Source: CAVRAW01 sp963716135 (GTDB taxonomy: Bacteria > Planctomycetota > Planctomycetia > Pirellulales > JADZDJ01). Taken from it: DNA of 64,000 nt. Positions 8,410 to 18,568 of the stretch are shown piece after piece (the first letter of the stretch is position 1; each line of letters opens with the position of its first letter). The notes beneath the pieces were generated by a model. It did not search any database. It had not been told where the DNA came from and saw only the letters and a list, made by a program, of their open reading frames with translations. Location of the stretch: NCBI GenBank assembly GCA_963716135.1, contig OY970289.1, positions 1 to 64,000 of the forward strand, written 5' to 3'. Position numbers and translations under genes: made by a program.

Positions 8410-10703
8410 ATTCAATCCGATACACCTGCGCCCCGACCTGCACGATCATCGGCTCATCGCTGGCCAAATACTTCGCCACGTCGCCGCCGTTTTTCTCAAT
8501 TAATTGGAAAAACTCCGGCGAGAATCGCTGCACGCGGATCGCCACCTTCTCCTGGTCGGCCGTCACGGCGGAATCGACCCACCGATCCGTCCGGCGGAAG
8601 AACGTCTTGCTTCCCACCTGCCGTACGTTCTGAATCGCCTGGTCGGCCTCTTTCTTGTCGGCCGCCACAGCTTGATAGACCGCGCCGACCTGTGCTTCGC
8701 TCTGCATTGGCGCCGCCGCGGGGGCCGATGAAGAGCGGAACATCTGTTTCACCACGCGCTGCTCGAATCCACCAGCCCCGTCGACATGCCGGCTTAGCGC
8801 CTCCAGCCGTTGCCCAGCCGCAGATGTCATGCTCGACAAGTCGCGTTGGGTCGCGCTTTCGTCGGCCATGAACGACGTGTACGGAGTCAAAATGCCATGC
8901 TTCATCGCCAGCGTCACCAACTCCTGCACCAGTTCGTCGTTCTTGCCGTTCAGATCAATGTCGTCCAGAATTTGCCCCACCCGCCGCACCGCCCAAAGTT
9001 TTTCCACGAACGCCTGCGATTCGTCGGCGCTGTGCTCGACGAACTGCACGGGGAACTCGAACTTCCGCTCGCTCGCCGAACCGCCGCCGAGCTTGCCTGT
9101 GATTGTCACCTTCGCCGCGCCCGGTTTCTTATACCGGCCGACAATCACCAATTGCTCGCCAGCAAATAAATCGACCACGTCCTTGGGATAGACCCGATTC
9201 ACTGCCGCCCCTTCCTCCGGCTTGATGCCGTCCACGTCGATCGTCAGCTTCACATCGCTCATCACCGGTGAGCCGATGCGGCCGTACAGTGCCGACACGC
9301 TCCGCTCGATGTTCTCATTGGGCCGCACATATTCGCTCAAGCCAAAATTCTCGCGCGCCAATTTATCCAACAGCCGGCTATTCACGTCGTAGCCCACGCC
9401 GAAATCGAAAATCCGGGCATGCACTTTGTTGTTCGATCGGGCGTTGGCCACAATCTTGGCCTCGTTCGTTTCACCAACAGTCGGAATCCCATCGGTCAGG
9501 AAGATCACAAACGTCGGCCGGCCGGAATCGTGCAATTGCGCCAGCGCCGTCGTCAGCGCCCCATTGATATTCGTCCCGCCACCGGCAAACACCCCCTCGA
9601 CAAACCCCAAAGCCGCCTTGCGCGTTTCGTCGTTAAACCGCTGCAATTCACTTTGCCACGCGGTCACCTGGTCATCGTAGGCGATCAAGTTGAACGTGTC
9701 CCCCTCGCGCAGATTATTAATCACGTACTTCGCCGCCCCCTTGGCTTGCTCGATCTTCTCGCCGCTCATGCTGCCGGAGCGATCGATCGCCAGCACGACG
9801 GTCTTGTTGGGACGCTGTCCCTCGTCGGCCTTGATCTGCGGACTGGCCAACAGCACGAAATAACCATCTTCGTCCGTCTTGGGCCGATAGCTCAGCGCCC
9901 TGCGCACCCACGATCCCCGGCCCCACGTCGTAGAGCAGTCGAAAATCTTCCGTCGGCACCGTGGCCTTCGCCGTGTACGTGATCGTGGCATGCTTGTCAT
10001 CGGGCCGCTTGATGTCCACCGAATGGCTCGGGCTGTAAACATTCTTGATCAGCGACTGGCTCTCGATAGAAAGCTGGAATTTCACTTCCTCGACCGGATG
10101 CGACGTGTACTTCGCCGTCGAAAGCGGGAAGATGAAATCGGTGAGCCCGTCCCACTTGCGGCACAATTGCGAATACCGCAGCGTCACTTTTCGCTCTTCC
10201 CCCGGCGGCACGGGGAACACGCTGGTTTTGAACAAGCCCGCCCCCATCCATTCCAAAAGCGCCGGGTCCCGATTCTTGCGCACAATCTCCTCGTACAACT
10301 TGCGCGCCTCGTCGGCCTTTAGCAGCTTGGCCGGCATTTCCTTGCCGTCGATCAACAGCGTCAACTGATCGACCGCCCCGTCGTACGGCAGCGGGAACAC
10401 AAAGCACACTTCCATCGCGCGGCTGCCGGTGTTCACAAACGACTGGCTCACCTGCACGCGAGCCACTTGCTCATCGAGCGCCACATTCACATCCAGCGAT
10501 TTGATCTTATATGTCGATGGCGGCGGCTCCGGCCGCGGAATCGGATGCGGATACGGCGGCCAGATTCCCGGCGGCCGCGGCAGCACGACGTGCTCCCCCG
10601 AATTCACGTTCACCAACACGCCCTGCGCGTTGGCCCACTTCGGCCAGGCCGAAAGCGCGAACAAAACGATGAACCCGATCCAATTGCGTAATGAACAACT
10701 CAT
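8408..10703 (-). CDS. VIT and VWA domain secreted protein, frameshifted
   Basis: An exported inter-alpha-trypsin-like protein. I start it at ATG 10703, with GGAG 8 nt upstream; the product begins MSCSLRNWIGFIVLFALSAW with a signal peptide cut near WANAQG. The N-terminal half is a VIT domain (YKIKSLDVNVALDEQVARVQ, FPLPYDGAVDQLTL). The second half is a von Willebrand A domain with the metal site DRSGSMS and the later FLTDGIPT. VWA domains bind ligands through a metal ion. The frame changes by 1 nt at about 9895-9910, between DVGPGIVGA and RALSYRPKTDEDGY. The two halves together have the family's full architecture (about 764 aa), so I treat this as one gene. Confidence 0.88.
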
Positions 10704-10983
10704 GACCGTTTCTCCATTAAGCCGGCGATGGCATCGCCGGATAGCACGCACCGAAACCCGCCGACTGCTGGCATTGAGACGCCCCGGTTTCCACAAAAGT
10801 TCCTGCCCACGCAGAATCCAGGCAAGCTAAGGCCCCCAGTGAATCTGGGAAAACGCATTGTCGCTCGGCCCGGCTTGCGGTAATTGCCGGTTTTCAGGAC
10901 ACTCCCACTCCTTTTCGCCGATCTTTTCAGTTAGCAGGCCCTTCGGCCCCGAAATCCTCTTACGCGCACTCAGTGCGGTGGTT

Positions 10984-11820
10984 ATGCCACGGCTACTGTC
11001 AATCTCCGTCTCGCTTGTGTGCGCCGCGCTCGCCGGCTGCAGTGCGCTCAGCCGATACGGCCCATCGTCGCAGCCGATCACGCCGCCGCCGACCGTCTTC
11101 GTCCCCGGGGAAGCCTCCGGGCCGCCCGGGTCGATGCCGGGCGAAGTTGTTCCCGACGTCCTGCCCCCCAGCACCGTGTCGGTGCCGGTCACAAACCGCG
11201 ATTGGGCCTGGGATCAAATCGTCGACGTGGTGGACGACTACTTCCAAGTCGCGCAAGAAGAACGCGTCCGACAAGTCGGCGACGTGATGACCGAAGGACG
11301 CATCGACACTTTCCCCGTCACCGGGGCAACGATCTTCGAACCCTGGCGCCGCGACGCGGCAAATTGGTCGGAGCGTTGGCTGGATACATTGCAATCGATC
11401 CAGCGCCGCGCTTCGATCCGCGTGATTCCCGACGCCACCGGCTACGTGGTCGACGTGAGCGTGTGGAAAGAGTTGGAAGACGTGCCCAAGCCGATCCATG
11501 CCTCGGCCGGCGCCGCCACCTTCCGCTACGATACGTCATTGCAGCGCGACACGGAGTTTGATCCCGATCCCAACCGCATCCCCGGCGACCCGGCGCGCCC
11601 CGTCGGCCCGCGCACTCCCACGGCCGGCTGGATCTATCTCGGGCGCGACCCGGCGCTGGAGCAAGAAATGCTGGCCAAAATCCGCACACGTTTGTGCGGT
11701 GCGCCGATCGGCAAAGTCGCCGCGCTCTCCGGCTTTATGGCGCCAGCGCCAGAGCCCCAAGAAATCCCCCGCGGCCCGCTTTTCGCACCGCCCCCCGAGC
11801 AAGAACTCCCCGCGCCGTAG
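10984..11820 (+). CDS. Hypothetical lipoprotein
   Basis: A 278-aa predicted lipoprotein. From ATG 10984 the sequence is MPRLLSISVSLVCAALAGC, with a clear lipobox; the frame extends upstream to 10858 but that would hide the signal. A Pro-rich segment (TPPPTVFVPGEASGPPG) follows. The mature domain (NRDWAWDQIVDVVDDYFQVA ... VIPDATGYVVDVSVWKELED) resembles a small alpha/beta outer-membrane-associated domain. The C-terminus is Pro-rich. I do not recognise a named family. It is divergent from the VIT-VWA gene, which also encodes an exported product, and convergent with ilvD. Confidence 0.8.
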   Translation: MPRLLSISVSLVCAALAGCSALSRYGPSSQPITPPPTVFVPGEASGPPGSMPGEVVPDVLPPSTVSVPVTNRDWAWDQIVDVVDDYFQVAQEERVRQVGDVMTEGRIDTFPVTGATIFEPWRRDAANWSERWLDTLQSIQRRASIRVIPDATGYVVDVSVWKELEDVPKPIHASAGAATFRYDTSLQRDTEFDPDPNRIPGDPARPVGPRTPTAGWIYLGRDPALEQEMLAKIRTRLCGAPIGKVAALSGFMAPAPEPQEIPRGPLFAPPPEQELPAP

Positions 11821-11845
11821 TGCCGACTTTCTGTCTTCCTACTTC

Positions 11846-13541
11846 CTATTCATCCGTCACGCAACCTTCGCTGGCGCTCTTCACATTCTTGATGTACTTG
11901 TAAAGCGTGCCGCGCGTCACCTTGTACGGCGGCGCTTTCCACGCCGCGCGGCGCTTCTTCAGTTCATCGTCCGAAAGCTGCACGTCAAGTTTGTTCGCCG
12001 CGGAATCGATCACGATCTTGTCTCCGTCGCGCACTCAGCGCCAAAGGGCCCCCTTCCTGCGCCTCCGGCGTGATGTGGCCCACGATGAAGCCGTGCGAGC
12101 CGCCGGAAAACCGTCCGTCGGTCAACAGCGCCACGTCTTTCGCCAGACCCGCGCCGACAATCGCCGAGGTGGGCGTGAGCATCTCCGGCATGCCCGGTGC
12201 GCCCTTGGGTCCTTCAAAGCGAATGACCACCACATCCCCCTTGGCAATCTTCTTCTGCTCCAGCGCGTGAAGCATGTCCTCCTCGGAATCAAAAACCTTC
12301 GCCGGCCCTTCGAAGCGCTGTCCTTCCTTGCCTGTGATCTTCGCCACCGCCCCATCGGGCGACAGGTTGCCACGCAAAATCTGAATGTGTCCGGTCTTCT
12401 TGATCGGATTTTCGATCGTCATCACCACTTTCTGACCAGCCTTCAGTCCCGGCAGCGCCTCCAAATTCTCCCCCAGCGTCTTCCCGGTGACCGTCAAACA
12501 TCCGCCGTCCATCAAGCCTTTCTCGAGCAGATACTTCATCACGCCCGGCGTGCCGCCGGCATGGTGCAAATCTTCCTGCACATAGCGGCCGCTGGGCTTC
12601 AAATCGGCCAGGTACGGCACGCGGCTGCTGACCTTTTGAAAATCGTCGATCGTCAGTTCCACTTTCGCCGCGCGCGCCATGGCAATCAAATGCAGCACCG
12701 CGTTGGTCGAACCTCCCAGCGCCATCACCACGACCATGGCGTTCTCAAAAGCCCGCCGCGTCATGATGTCGCGCGGCTTGATGTCGCGCTCCAAGAGATT
12801 GCGAATCGCCGCGCCGGCTTTCATGCATTCGTCCACTTTCCCCGGATCCTCTGCCGGCGTCGAACCACTGTACGGCAGCGACATCCCCAGCGCCTCGATC
12901 GCCGAAGCCATCGTGTTGGCGGTGTACATTCCTCCGCACGCCCCGGCGCCGGGACACGATTTTTGCACGATCGTCCTGCGCGTGCTTTCATCAATCTTGC
13001 CGCTGATGAATTCGCCGTAGCACTGAAACGCCGACACAATGTCCAGCGTCTCCCCCTCGGCATGTCCGCCGCCGGCCTTCGGCATGTGCCCCGGCTTGAT
13101 CGTCCCGCCGTACACCATCAACGACGGCCGGTTCACCCGCGCCATCGCCATCAAGCAACCCGGCATGTTCTTGTCGCAACCGGGAATGCTGATGTTGGCG
13201 TCGTACCATTGGGCGTGCATTACGGTTTCAATCGAATCGGCGATCAAGTCGCGCGACTGCAGCGAGTAGCACATCCCTTCGGTTCCCATCGAAATCCCGT
13301 CGCTAACTCCGATCGTGTTGAATCGCATCCCCACCATGCCCGCCGCCTTCACCCCTTCCTTCACCTGCGCGGCCAGCAGGTTCAAGTGCATGTTGCACGT
13401 GTTCCCGTCGTACCACATGGAAGCAATGCCCACTTGCGGCTTCGCCATGTCGGCCTCGGTCAGGCCGGTGCCGTACAGCATGGCCTGCGAAGCCCCCTGA
13501 CTTTTGGGCTGCGTCACTTTCGAACTGAATTTGTTGAGCAT
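11846..13541 (-). CDS. ilvD: Dihydroxy-acid dehydratase, frameshifted near 3' end
   Basis: Dehydrates 2,3-dihydroxy-isovalerate and its methylvalerate analogue in valine, leucine and isoleucine synthesis. It is an Fe-S enzyme. Cluster cysteines are visible in WYDGNTCNMH, PGCDKNMPGC and GACGGMYTANTM. The signature GDGRFSGG-like region appears as LLTDGRFSGGSHGFIVGH. A single extra base at T12035 breaks the frame: before it the protein reads GGPLAL, and after it VRDGDKIVIDSAANKLDVQL continues to a normal C-terminus. With that base removed the gene encodes 564 aa, the usual length. Because this gene is normally essential for growth without amino acids, I take the indel as sequence error rather than a true pseudogene. 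Confidence 0.93.
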
Positions 13542-13707
13542 GACTGATGCACTAGTGAGTGGAATATGATGGGCGTCGCCGTTTAGCCGCTGGTCTTGAC
13601 CAGCGCGCCCGATGAAAGGTTCAGTTTAGCGCTCCGTTTACTTCACAGCCAGGGTGCCGTAAAGAAAACCCCCTGCTATAATCCCGCCAAGTTCCACCCG
13701 CCCATAT

Positions 13708-13735
13708 TTCTGCCTTCTGCCTTCTGCTTTCTGCC
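13708..13735. repeat. Heptamer tandem repeat TTCTGCY
   Basis: Four contiguous heptamers, TTCTGCC, TTCTGCC, TTCTGCT and TTCTGCC, end 6 nt before the HAD start codon. The same word recurs in five units at 16810-16844. There is no inverted arm here. Confidence 0.8.
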
Positions 13736-13741
13736 TTCGCA

Positions 13742-14364
13742 ATGCCTCCCGCATTTATCTATTTCGATCTGGGCCAGGTCCTCTGCTATTTCGATCGCCA
13801 ATTGGAGATGCGGCAGGTTGCCGAAGTCTCCGGCGCCCGGAAGCGAAAGTGTCCGACGTCCTGATCGGCTCGCAGGGCCTGCTGTGGAAATTCGAAACCG
13901 GCGAGCTCGACGATCAGCAGTTCTACGAAACCTTCTGCCGCGCCACCGACAGCCGCCCCGACCCCGCCGCATTCCACCGCGCCAATTCCGAAATCTTCAC
14001 CCTCAACGGCAGTCTGCTCCCACTGGTCGGACATCTGGAAGATTCTGGCATTCCGCTAGGCATCCTGTCGAACACCTGCCCATCGCATTGGCGAGTGGTT
14101 GCCGATGGGCGATACGGCATCATTCCCAGAGCTTTCAAGGCGATCGTCCTCAGCTACGAAGTGAAGTCGCTCAAGCCCGACCCGAAAATCTACCAGCGGG
14201 CCATCGAGTTGGCCGGCGTGCCTGCGGAGAAAATCTTCTACGTCGACGACGTCCCCGGCCACGTCGAAGGCGCGCGCTGCGCAGGAATCGACGCCGTGCA
14301 ATACATCACCACCGACGCCCTGGTGCAAGAGCTGGTGAAGCGCGGCGTGCGATGCAATATCTAG
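13742..14364 (+). CDS. HAD-superfamily hydrolase (YihX-like), frameshifted
   Basis: A haloacid dehalogenase-type phosphatase, about 207 aa once repaired. The start MPPAFIYFDLGQVLCYFD carries the nucleophile Asp in motif I in the DLG form found in YihX-like and epoxide-hydrolase-like members. Motif II is LGILSNT and motif III SLKPDPKIYQ. The motif IV region, IFYVDDVPGHVEGAR, holds the acidic metal ligands. One base appears missing in the CCC run at 13836-13838: before it the frame reads VAEVSGA, and after it PEAKVSDVLIGSQGLLWKFE. The substrate is unknown; YihX itself acts on glucose-1-phosphate. A heptamer repeat precedes the start and no Shine-Dalgarno is seen. Confidence 0.87.
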
Positions 14365-14663
14365 CGGTGGCGCTTTGACTGTCGGATTAGCGGAGAACAG
14401 GTTAAGGGAACAAGCTCTCCGCTCCGCAGACTGCGCGTCGCGGCTAAACAATTCAACCTATACTTTGGCAGTCTTTCATTGGCCGCCCGCCTCCGCCTTG
14501 CCCACCACCAATCGCTCCCCTATATTCGATCCATTAATCCTCTAACGAGCGCCTGCTCCGAACGCTCTATCCTGTGGCATCGTCTCACCAAGTCATAAGC
14601 GGGCGCTCCAGCCCTTCGATTCCTAGCCACGTCGCGGCCGATCCACACGATTCGGCCGGGGGC

Positions 14664-16802
14664 ATGGCCAGAACGTTTCGCCAGTCTCCCACGCTGAAAT
14701 CGCGCAGCTACGTCGGCCTGGTCGTCTCGCAATTTCTGGCGGCGTTCAACGATCAGGCCAGCCACATCGTCGCCTTCTTCTACGCCACCGACATGCTGGT
14801 GCGCTACGTCAACCTGCCGCATCTCGACACCAAAGCCGTCGTGTCGATCGTCACCGCCTGCTTCATCACGCCGTTCTTCCTGTTCTCGCCCCTGGCCGGC
14901 GTGCTGGCCGACAAATACAGCAAACGCTCGATCATCGTCGCCTGGAAGCTCGCGGAAGTGGGCATCATGACCCTGGCGCTGGTCGGCTTCTTGCTGCCGC
15001 ACGCCGCCGGATTCATCCACGCCTCGCCGCGCTTCCTTGCCGTGGCCAGCTCGGTCCTTTTGGTGTCGATCGTCTTTCTGATGGGAACCCACAGCGCATT
15101 TTTCATTCCCGCCAAGTACGGCATGATGCCCGAGATTCTCCATACCTCGGTGCTCTCCCGCGGCAACGGCCTCCTGGAAGGCACCAGCTTCCTGGCGAAC
15201 ATTCTGGGCACGGTGCTCGGCGGCCTGTTGTACGGCATGGTGAAATCGAAAATCGATATCTCCGCCGATCTCAACGTGCTCCATCCTGGCAACGAATGGA
15301 TCGTCGGCGTTTTATTGTTGGTGCTGGCGGTGCTCGGCGCGGCCGCGTCCTTCATGATCGAGCGCATTCCCGCCGCCGCCCCCGACAAAAAGCTGATCTT
15401 GGAACCCTTGACCCCCATGAAGCACAACGTCGGCGTGCTCCGCCGCAGCCGATCGCTTGTGCTGGCCACCGTCGGCATCGCATTCTTTTTGTTCATGACG
15501 CTCTTCCTCAGGCAAAGCCTGCTGTTCCAGGGCGAGTTGGCCGAAGAGGTGGCGCTGGCCAACAAAATGCCGCGGACCGTGCCGGCGCGCGTGCGCGAAG
15601 CCCTCACTGGCACCGCCAATCCCGAAGAAGGCAGCGTCAATCTCACCGATGTGGTCACCGGCGTAGAGGAAACGACAAACGCCTCCAGCAAAGCCACCAA
15701 AACCGAATTCGAAGTCGCCTTCCTCATCGGCATCGTCGGCCTGGGCGTGGGCATCGGCTGTGCCCTGGCCGGATATTTCTCCGGCAACCGCTTGGAACTG
15801 GGGCTCGTGCCCATCGGGCTGACGCTGTTGATTGTCAATACTGCGCTGATGGCCGTGCTTGTCCCCGACAAAATGAAGATGGTGGTCTGCCTGATCGCCA
15901 TCGGCGCCGCCGCGGGGTTTTACATCGTGCCCTTGTACACGCTCTTGCAGCATCGCTCCCCGAAAGACAGCAAGGGCAGCCTGGTCGCCACCAGCAATTT
16001 CTTCAACGTCACCGGCGGCTTGATCGCCGTGATCGTGTTTTTTCTGGTCACCTGGAGCCTGCAATTGGTGATGGGCTTGAATCTGAGCATGGAAAGCGTC
16101 AAGCACACCCCCGAACTCATCGGCGCGTACCTGCACCAACTTTCCCGCGCAGCGCGCATTCCCAAGCTGCTGTTTCTGACGGCCAGCATGATCACCGTCT
16201 TGATGCTCGCCTGGCTCCGCTGGCAGCGCCCCGATTTCACGCTCCGGGCCGTCGCCTGGCTGCGCTCCTCACGCCAGCGCCACTTGCGAGCCCTGGGGCT
16301 CGACAACGTCCCCTTCAACGGCCAGGTGATCCTGGTCAGCAATTCCCACGACTTCGACCACTGGGTGCACGTGATCTCGGCGATCGATCGCTTCGCTCGT
16401 TTCGTCGCGCCCGCCACCGGCGCCGGCGACAAGCTGCTGCGCAGTCTGGCACGCAGCACGGGCGTGATGATCGCCGCCGGACCCAAAGTGCGCCTCGCGC
16501 CGGAAGACAATGCCCTGGCGCGCGGGCTCGTGACGCTGGGGCAGGGCAACGTGCTGGGCGTCAGCCTCGCCGCCAATTTCACCCCCGTCACCGGTCAACC
16601 AGACAGCGGCGAGCATTTGCTCTCCGAACTGCGCCTTAAAGTGCCCGCGACAATTCTGCCGGTTTACTGCGGCGAACGCCCGGCGCATCACGATGCCGTG
16701 CGACATCCCGAGCGGCACACCTACGTGGTGATTGGCGAACCACTCGCCCCCGACACCCCGTTGGCCGAGATCCGCGCCGCCGTCGCCGCCCTAGGAACTT
16801 AA
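14664..16802 (+). CDS. LplT-like MFS transporter fused to an acyltransferase-like domain
   Basis: A 712-aa membrane protein from ATG 14664 (MARTFRQSPTLKSRSYVGLV); a GTG start at 14574 is also possible. The N-terminal 500 residues form an MFS transporter with the loop GVLADKYSKRS after the second helix, as in lysophospholipid transporters (LplT). The C-terminal 200 residues (LRSSRQRHLRALGLDNVPFN ... ILPVYCGERPAHHD) resemble the PlsC-type acyltransferase of Aas fusions. At the expected HX4D site the sequence is SNSHDFDHW, where Trp replaces the catalytic Asp spacing, so this domain may be inactive. No AMP-ligase module follows. An inferred role is uptake or recycling of lysophospholipids. Confidence 0.82.
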   Translation: MARTFRQSPTLKSRSYVGLVVSQFLAAFNDQASHIVAFFYATDMLVRYVNLPHLDTKAVVSIVTACFITPFFLFSPLAGVLADKYSKRSIIVAWKLAEVGIMTLALVGFLLPHAAGFIHASPRFLAVASSVLLVSIVFLMGTHSAFFIPAKYGMMPEILHTSVLSRGNGLLEGTSFLANILGTVLGGLLYGMVKSKIDISADLNVLHPGNEWIVGVLLLVLAVLGAAASFMIERIPAAAPDKKLILEPLTPMKHNVGVLRRSRSLVLATVGIAFFLFMTLFLRQSLLFQGELAEEVALANKMPRTVPARVREALTGTANPEEGSVNLTDVVTGVEETTNASSKATKTEFEVAFLIGIVGLGVGIGCALAGYFSGNRLELGLVPIGLTLLIVNTALMAVLVPDKMKMVVCLIAIGAAAGFYIVPLYTLLQHRSPKDSKGSLVATSNFFNVTGGLIAVIVFFLVTWSLQLVMGLNLSMESVKHTPELIGAYLHQLSRAARIPKLLFLTASMITVLMLAWLRWQRPDFTLRAVAWLRSSRQRHLRALGLDNVPFNGQVILVSNSHDFDHWVHVISAIDRFARFVAPATGAGDKLLRSLARSTGVMIAAGPKVRLAPEDNALARGLVTLGQGNVLGVSLAANFTPVTGQPDSGEHLLSELRLKVPATILPVYCGERPAHHDAVRHPERHTYVVIGEPLAPDTPLAEIRAAVAALGT

Positions 16803-16809
16803 GTTAGCC

Positions 16810-16844
16810 TTCTGCTTTCTGCTTTCTGCCTTCCGCCTTCTGCC
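16810..16844. repeat. Heptamer tandem repeat TTCTGCY, second site
   Basis: Five contiguous heptamers (TTCTGCT, TTCTGCT, TTCTGCC, TTCCGCC, TTCTGCC) fill the 47-nt gap between two convergent stops. The same word occurs before the HAD gene 3 kb away. Confidence 0.8.
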
Positions 16845-16849
16845 TTCCT

Positions 16850-18430
16850 TCACTCCCACTCGATCGTCGCCGGCGGTTTGCTGCTGATGTCGTACACCAC
16901 GCGGTTCACGCCCTTCACTTCATTGATGACCCGCGTCGATATCCGCGCTAGCAGATCGTAGGGCAATCGGCTCCAATCCGCCGTCATAAAATCTTCCGTA
17001 TCCACCGACCGCACGGCCAGCACATCTTCATACGTCTGCGCGTCTCCCATCACGCCCACGCTTTGCACCGGCAACAGCACCGCGAACACTTGCGCCGTCT
17101 GGCGATACAGCCCGGCCGCTTTGATCTCATGGATGACGATGGCGTCGGCCTCGCGCAGAGTGTCAAGCCGTCGCCTGGTCACCTCGCCCAAGCAGCGCAC
17201 CGCCAAGCCCGGCCCGGGGAACGGATGCCGCCAGACAATTTCATCCGGCAAACCCAATTGGCTGCCCAAGCGGCGCACTTCATCCTTGAACAAATCGCGC
17301 AAGGGCTCGATCAATTCGAAGCCCAACTCCGCCGGCAACCCGCCCACGTTGTGATGCAGCTTGATGGTCGCGGCCGGCCCGTCGGCGGCGGCCCCGCTTT
17401 CGATCACGTCGGGATACAGCGTCCCCTGCGCCAAAAACCGCGCCCCCTGGATTCGCGCCGCTTCGGCATTGAAGCACTCGATGAACATGCGCCCGATGCA
17501 GCGGCGCTTCTCCTGGGGATCGGTCACGCCCGCCAGCCCCGTGAGGAATTGAACCTCCGCTTTCACCACGTGCAGATCAATTTTGAAATGCGTCGTGAAT
17601 TCGCGAATGATCGCCGCTTCCTCATCCTTGCGCAAAAGCCCATTGTCCACGAGGATGCACGAAAGCCGCGGCCCAATGGCTTGCGCCAAAAGCGCCGCCA
17701 CCACCGCCGAATCCACCCCGCCGGATAGCCCGCAAATCACTCGCTGGTCACCCACAAGCTCCCGCAACGCTTGAATCGTGTGCGCCGCGAAGTCGGCCAA
17801 CTTCCACGTGCCACGGCAGCCGCAGACTTGGGTCAGAAAATTCGCCAGGATTGTCTTGCCCGCCGGCGTGTGCGTCACCTCCGGATGAAACTGCAACCCA
17901 TAAATCGGCAAGCGCTGATGCTTCACGGCCGTGATAGGGCAGGTGGCCGTCCGCGCCAACGACTCGAAGTCGCTGGAGACGTTGCTCACCTGGTCGCCGT
18001 GGCTCATCCAAACTTCAGTTTCCGCCGGCACTCCGGAAAACAAACCGTTGGAAGTGATGATCGAACATTGCGCCCGGCCGTATTCGCGCGCCGGCGCGCT
18101 GTGCACCTTCCCGCCCAGCGCTTCGCACGCCAACTGCATCCCGTAGCAGATGCCCAAAACCGGAATTCCCAAATCGAACAATTGCGGATCGCACTTTGGC
18201 GCGCTCGCCTGATAAACGCTGGCCGGCCCGCCGGAAAGAATCAAACCTTTGGGCGCGATCTCGCGCACCCGCGCCGCCGAGATGTCGTGCCGCACAATTT
18301 CGCAGTAAACGTTTTGCTCCCGCACCCGCCGGGCGATCAGTTGCGCATATTGCGATCCAAAATCCAGCACCAACACCTTTTCGTCCGCCAGGCCGACGGA
18401 CGACTTTTTCGCCGGCACCGCCGCCGCCAT
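16850..18430 (-). CDS. guaA: GMP synthase (glutamine-hydrolysing)
   Basis: Converts XMP to GMP with ATP and glutamine. Its 526 aa match the normal length. The class I glutamine amidotransferase domain has the nucleophile Cys95 in GICYGMQ and the His/Glu pair in LQFHPEVTHT. The ATP-pyrophosphatase domain has the P-loop LSGGVDSAVVAALL. The C-terminal dimerisation domain ends in the canonical VVYDISSKPPATIEWE. The start at 18430 follows a short leader that contains a terminator-like hairpin. The gene is divergent from surE, another nucleotide-metabolism gene. Confidence 0.97.
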   Translation of the reverse strand: MAAAVPAKKSSVGLADEKVLVLDFGSQYAQLIARRVREQNVYCEIVRHDISAARVREIAPKGLILSGGPASVYQASAPKCDPQLFDLGIPVLGICYGMQLACEALGGKVHSAPAREYGRAQCSIITSNGLFSGVPAETEVWMSHGDQVSNVSSDFESLARTATCPITAVKHQRLPIYGLQFHPEVTHTPAGKTILANFLTQVCGCRGTWKLADFAAHTIQALRELVGDQRVICGLSGGVDSAVVAALLAQAIGPRLSCILVDNGLLRKDEEAAIIREFTTHFKIDLHVVKAEVQFLTGLAGVTDPQEKRRCIGRMFIECFNAEAARIQGARFLAQGTLYPDVIESGAAADGPAATIKLHHNVGGLPAELGFELIEPLRDLFKDEVRRLGSQLGLPDEIVWRHPFPGPGLAVRCLGEVTRRRLDTLREADAIVIHEIKAAGLYRQTAQVFAVLLPVQSVGVMGDAQTYEDVLAVRSVDTEDFMTADWSRLPYDLLARISTRVINEVKGVNRVVYDISSKPPATIEWE

Positions 18431-18454
18431 CGCAAAACTGCTTCCGCTAAATGC

Positions 18455-18495
18455 AAAAAGCCCGAGGCAATCTCGGGCGGAAAATCGAGATTATA
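18455..18495 (-). promoter_or_regulatory. guaA leader: -10 box followed by terminator-type hairpin
   Basis: On the minus strand, a perfect TATAAT (18495-18490) would start transcription near 18483. The transcript then meets GCCCGAG-GATTG-CTCGGGC (18478-18460) followed by five T, only about 25 nt before the guaA ATG. I see no good -35. A terminator inside such a short leader suggests attenuation; no purine riboswitch core is visible. Confidence 0.6.
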
Positions 18496-18537
18496 GAACT
18501 TGCCCGCCTACCAGGCTAGCGGTGCGCGGCGTGCTCG

Positions 18538-18566
18538 TTGTCGGCCCGGCCCACGGGCGTTATAGT
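18538..18566 (+). promoter_or_regulatory. Promoter of surE
   Basis: TTGTCG (18538-18543), a 17-nt spacer and TATAGT (18561-18566) make a good sigma-70 type promoter. The -10 ends 2 nt before the first ATG (18569), so the transcript would start at or after that ATG. Either the mRNA is leaderless or the true start is the downstream GTG at 18620. Confidence 0.65.
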
Positions 18567-18568
18567 GA

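Noticed and set aside
12030..12040. Programmed ribosomal frameshift in ilvD
   Set aside because: No slippery heptamer or downstream stimulatory structure, and many unrelated genes in the window show the same kind of break.
11907..13547. 546-codon plus-strand frame over ilvD
   Set aside because: It is the mirror of ilvD codon usage: His/Arg-rich, no family features, no ribosome site. The minus strand encodes a complete enzyme.
15296..16639. 447-codon second plus frame inside the transporter gene
   Set aside because: Arg/His/Pro-rich shadow frame of a GC-rich gene; no start site.
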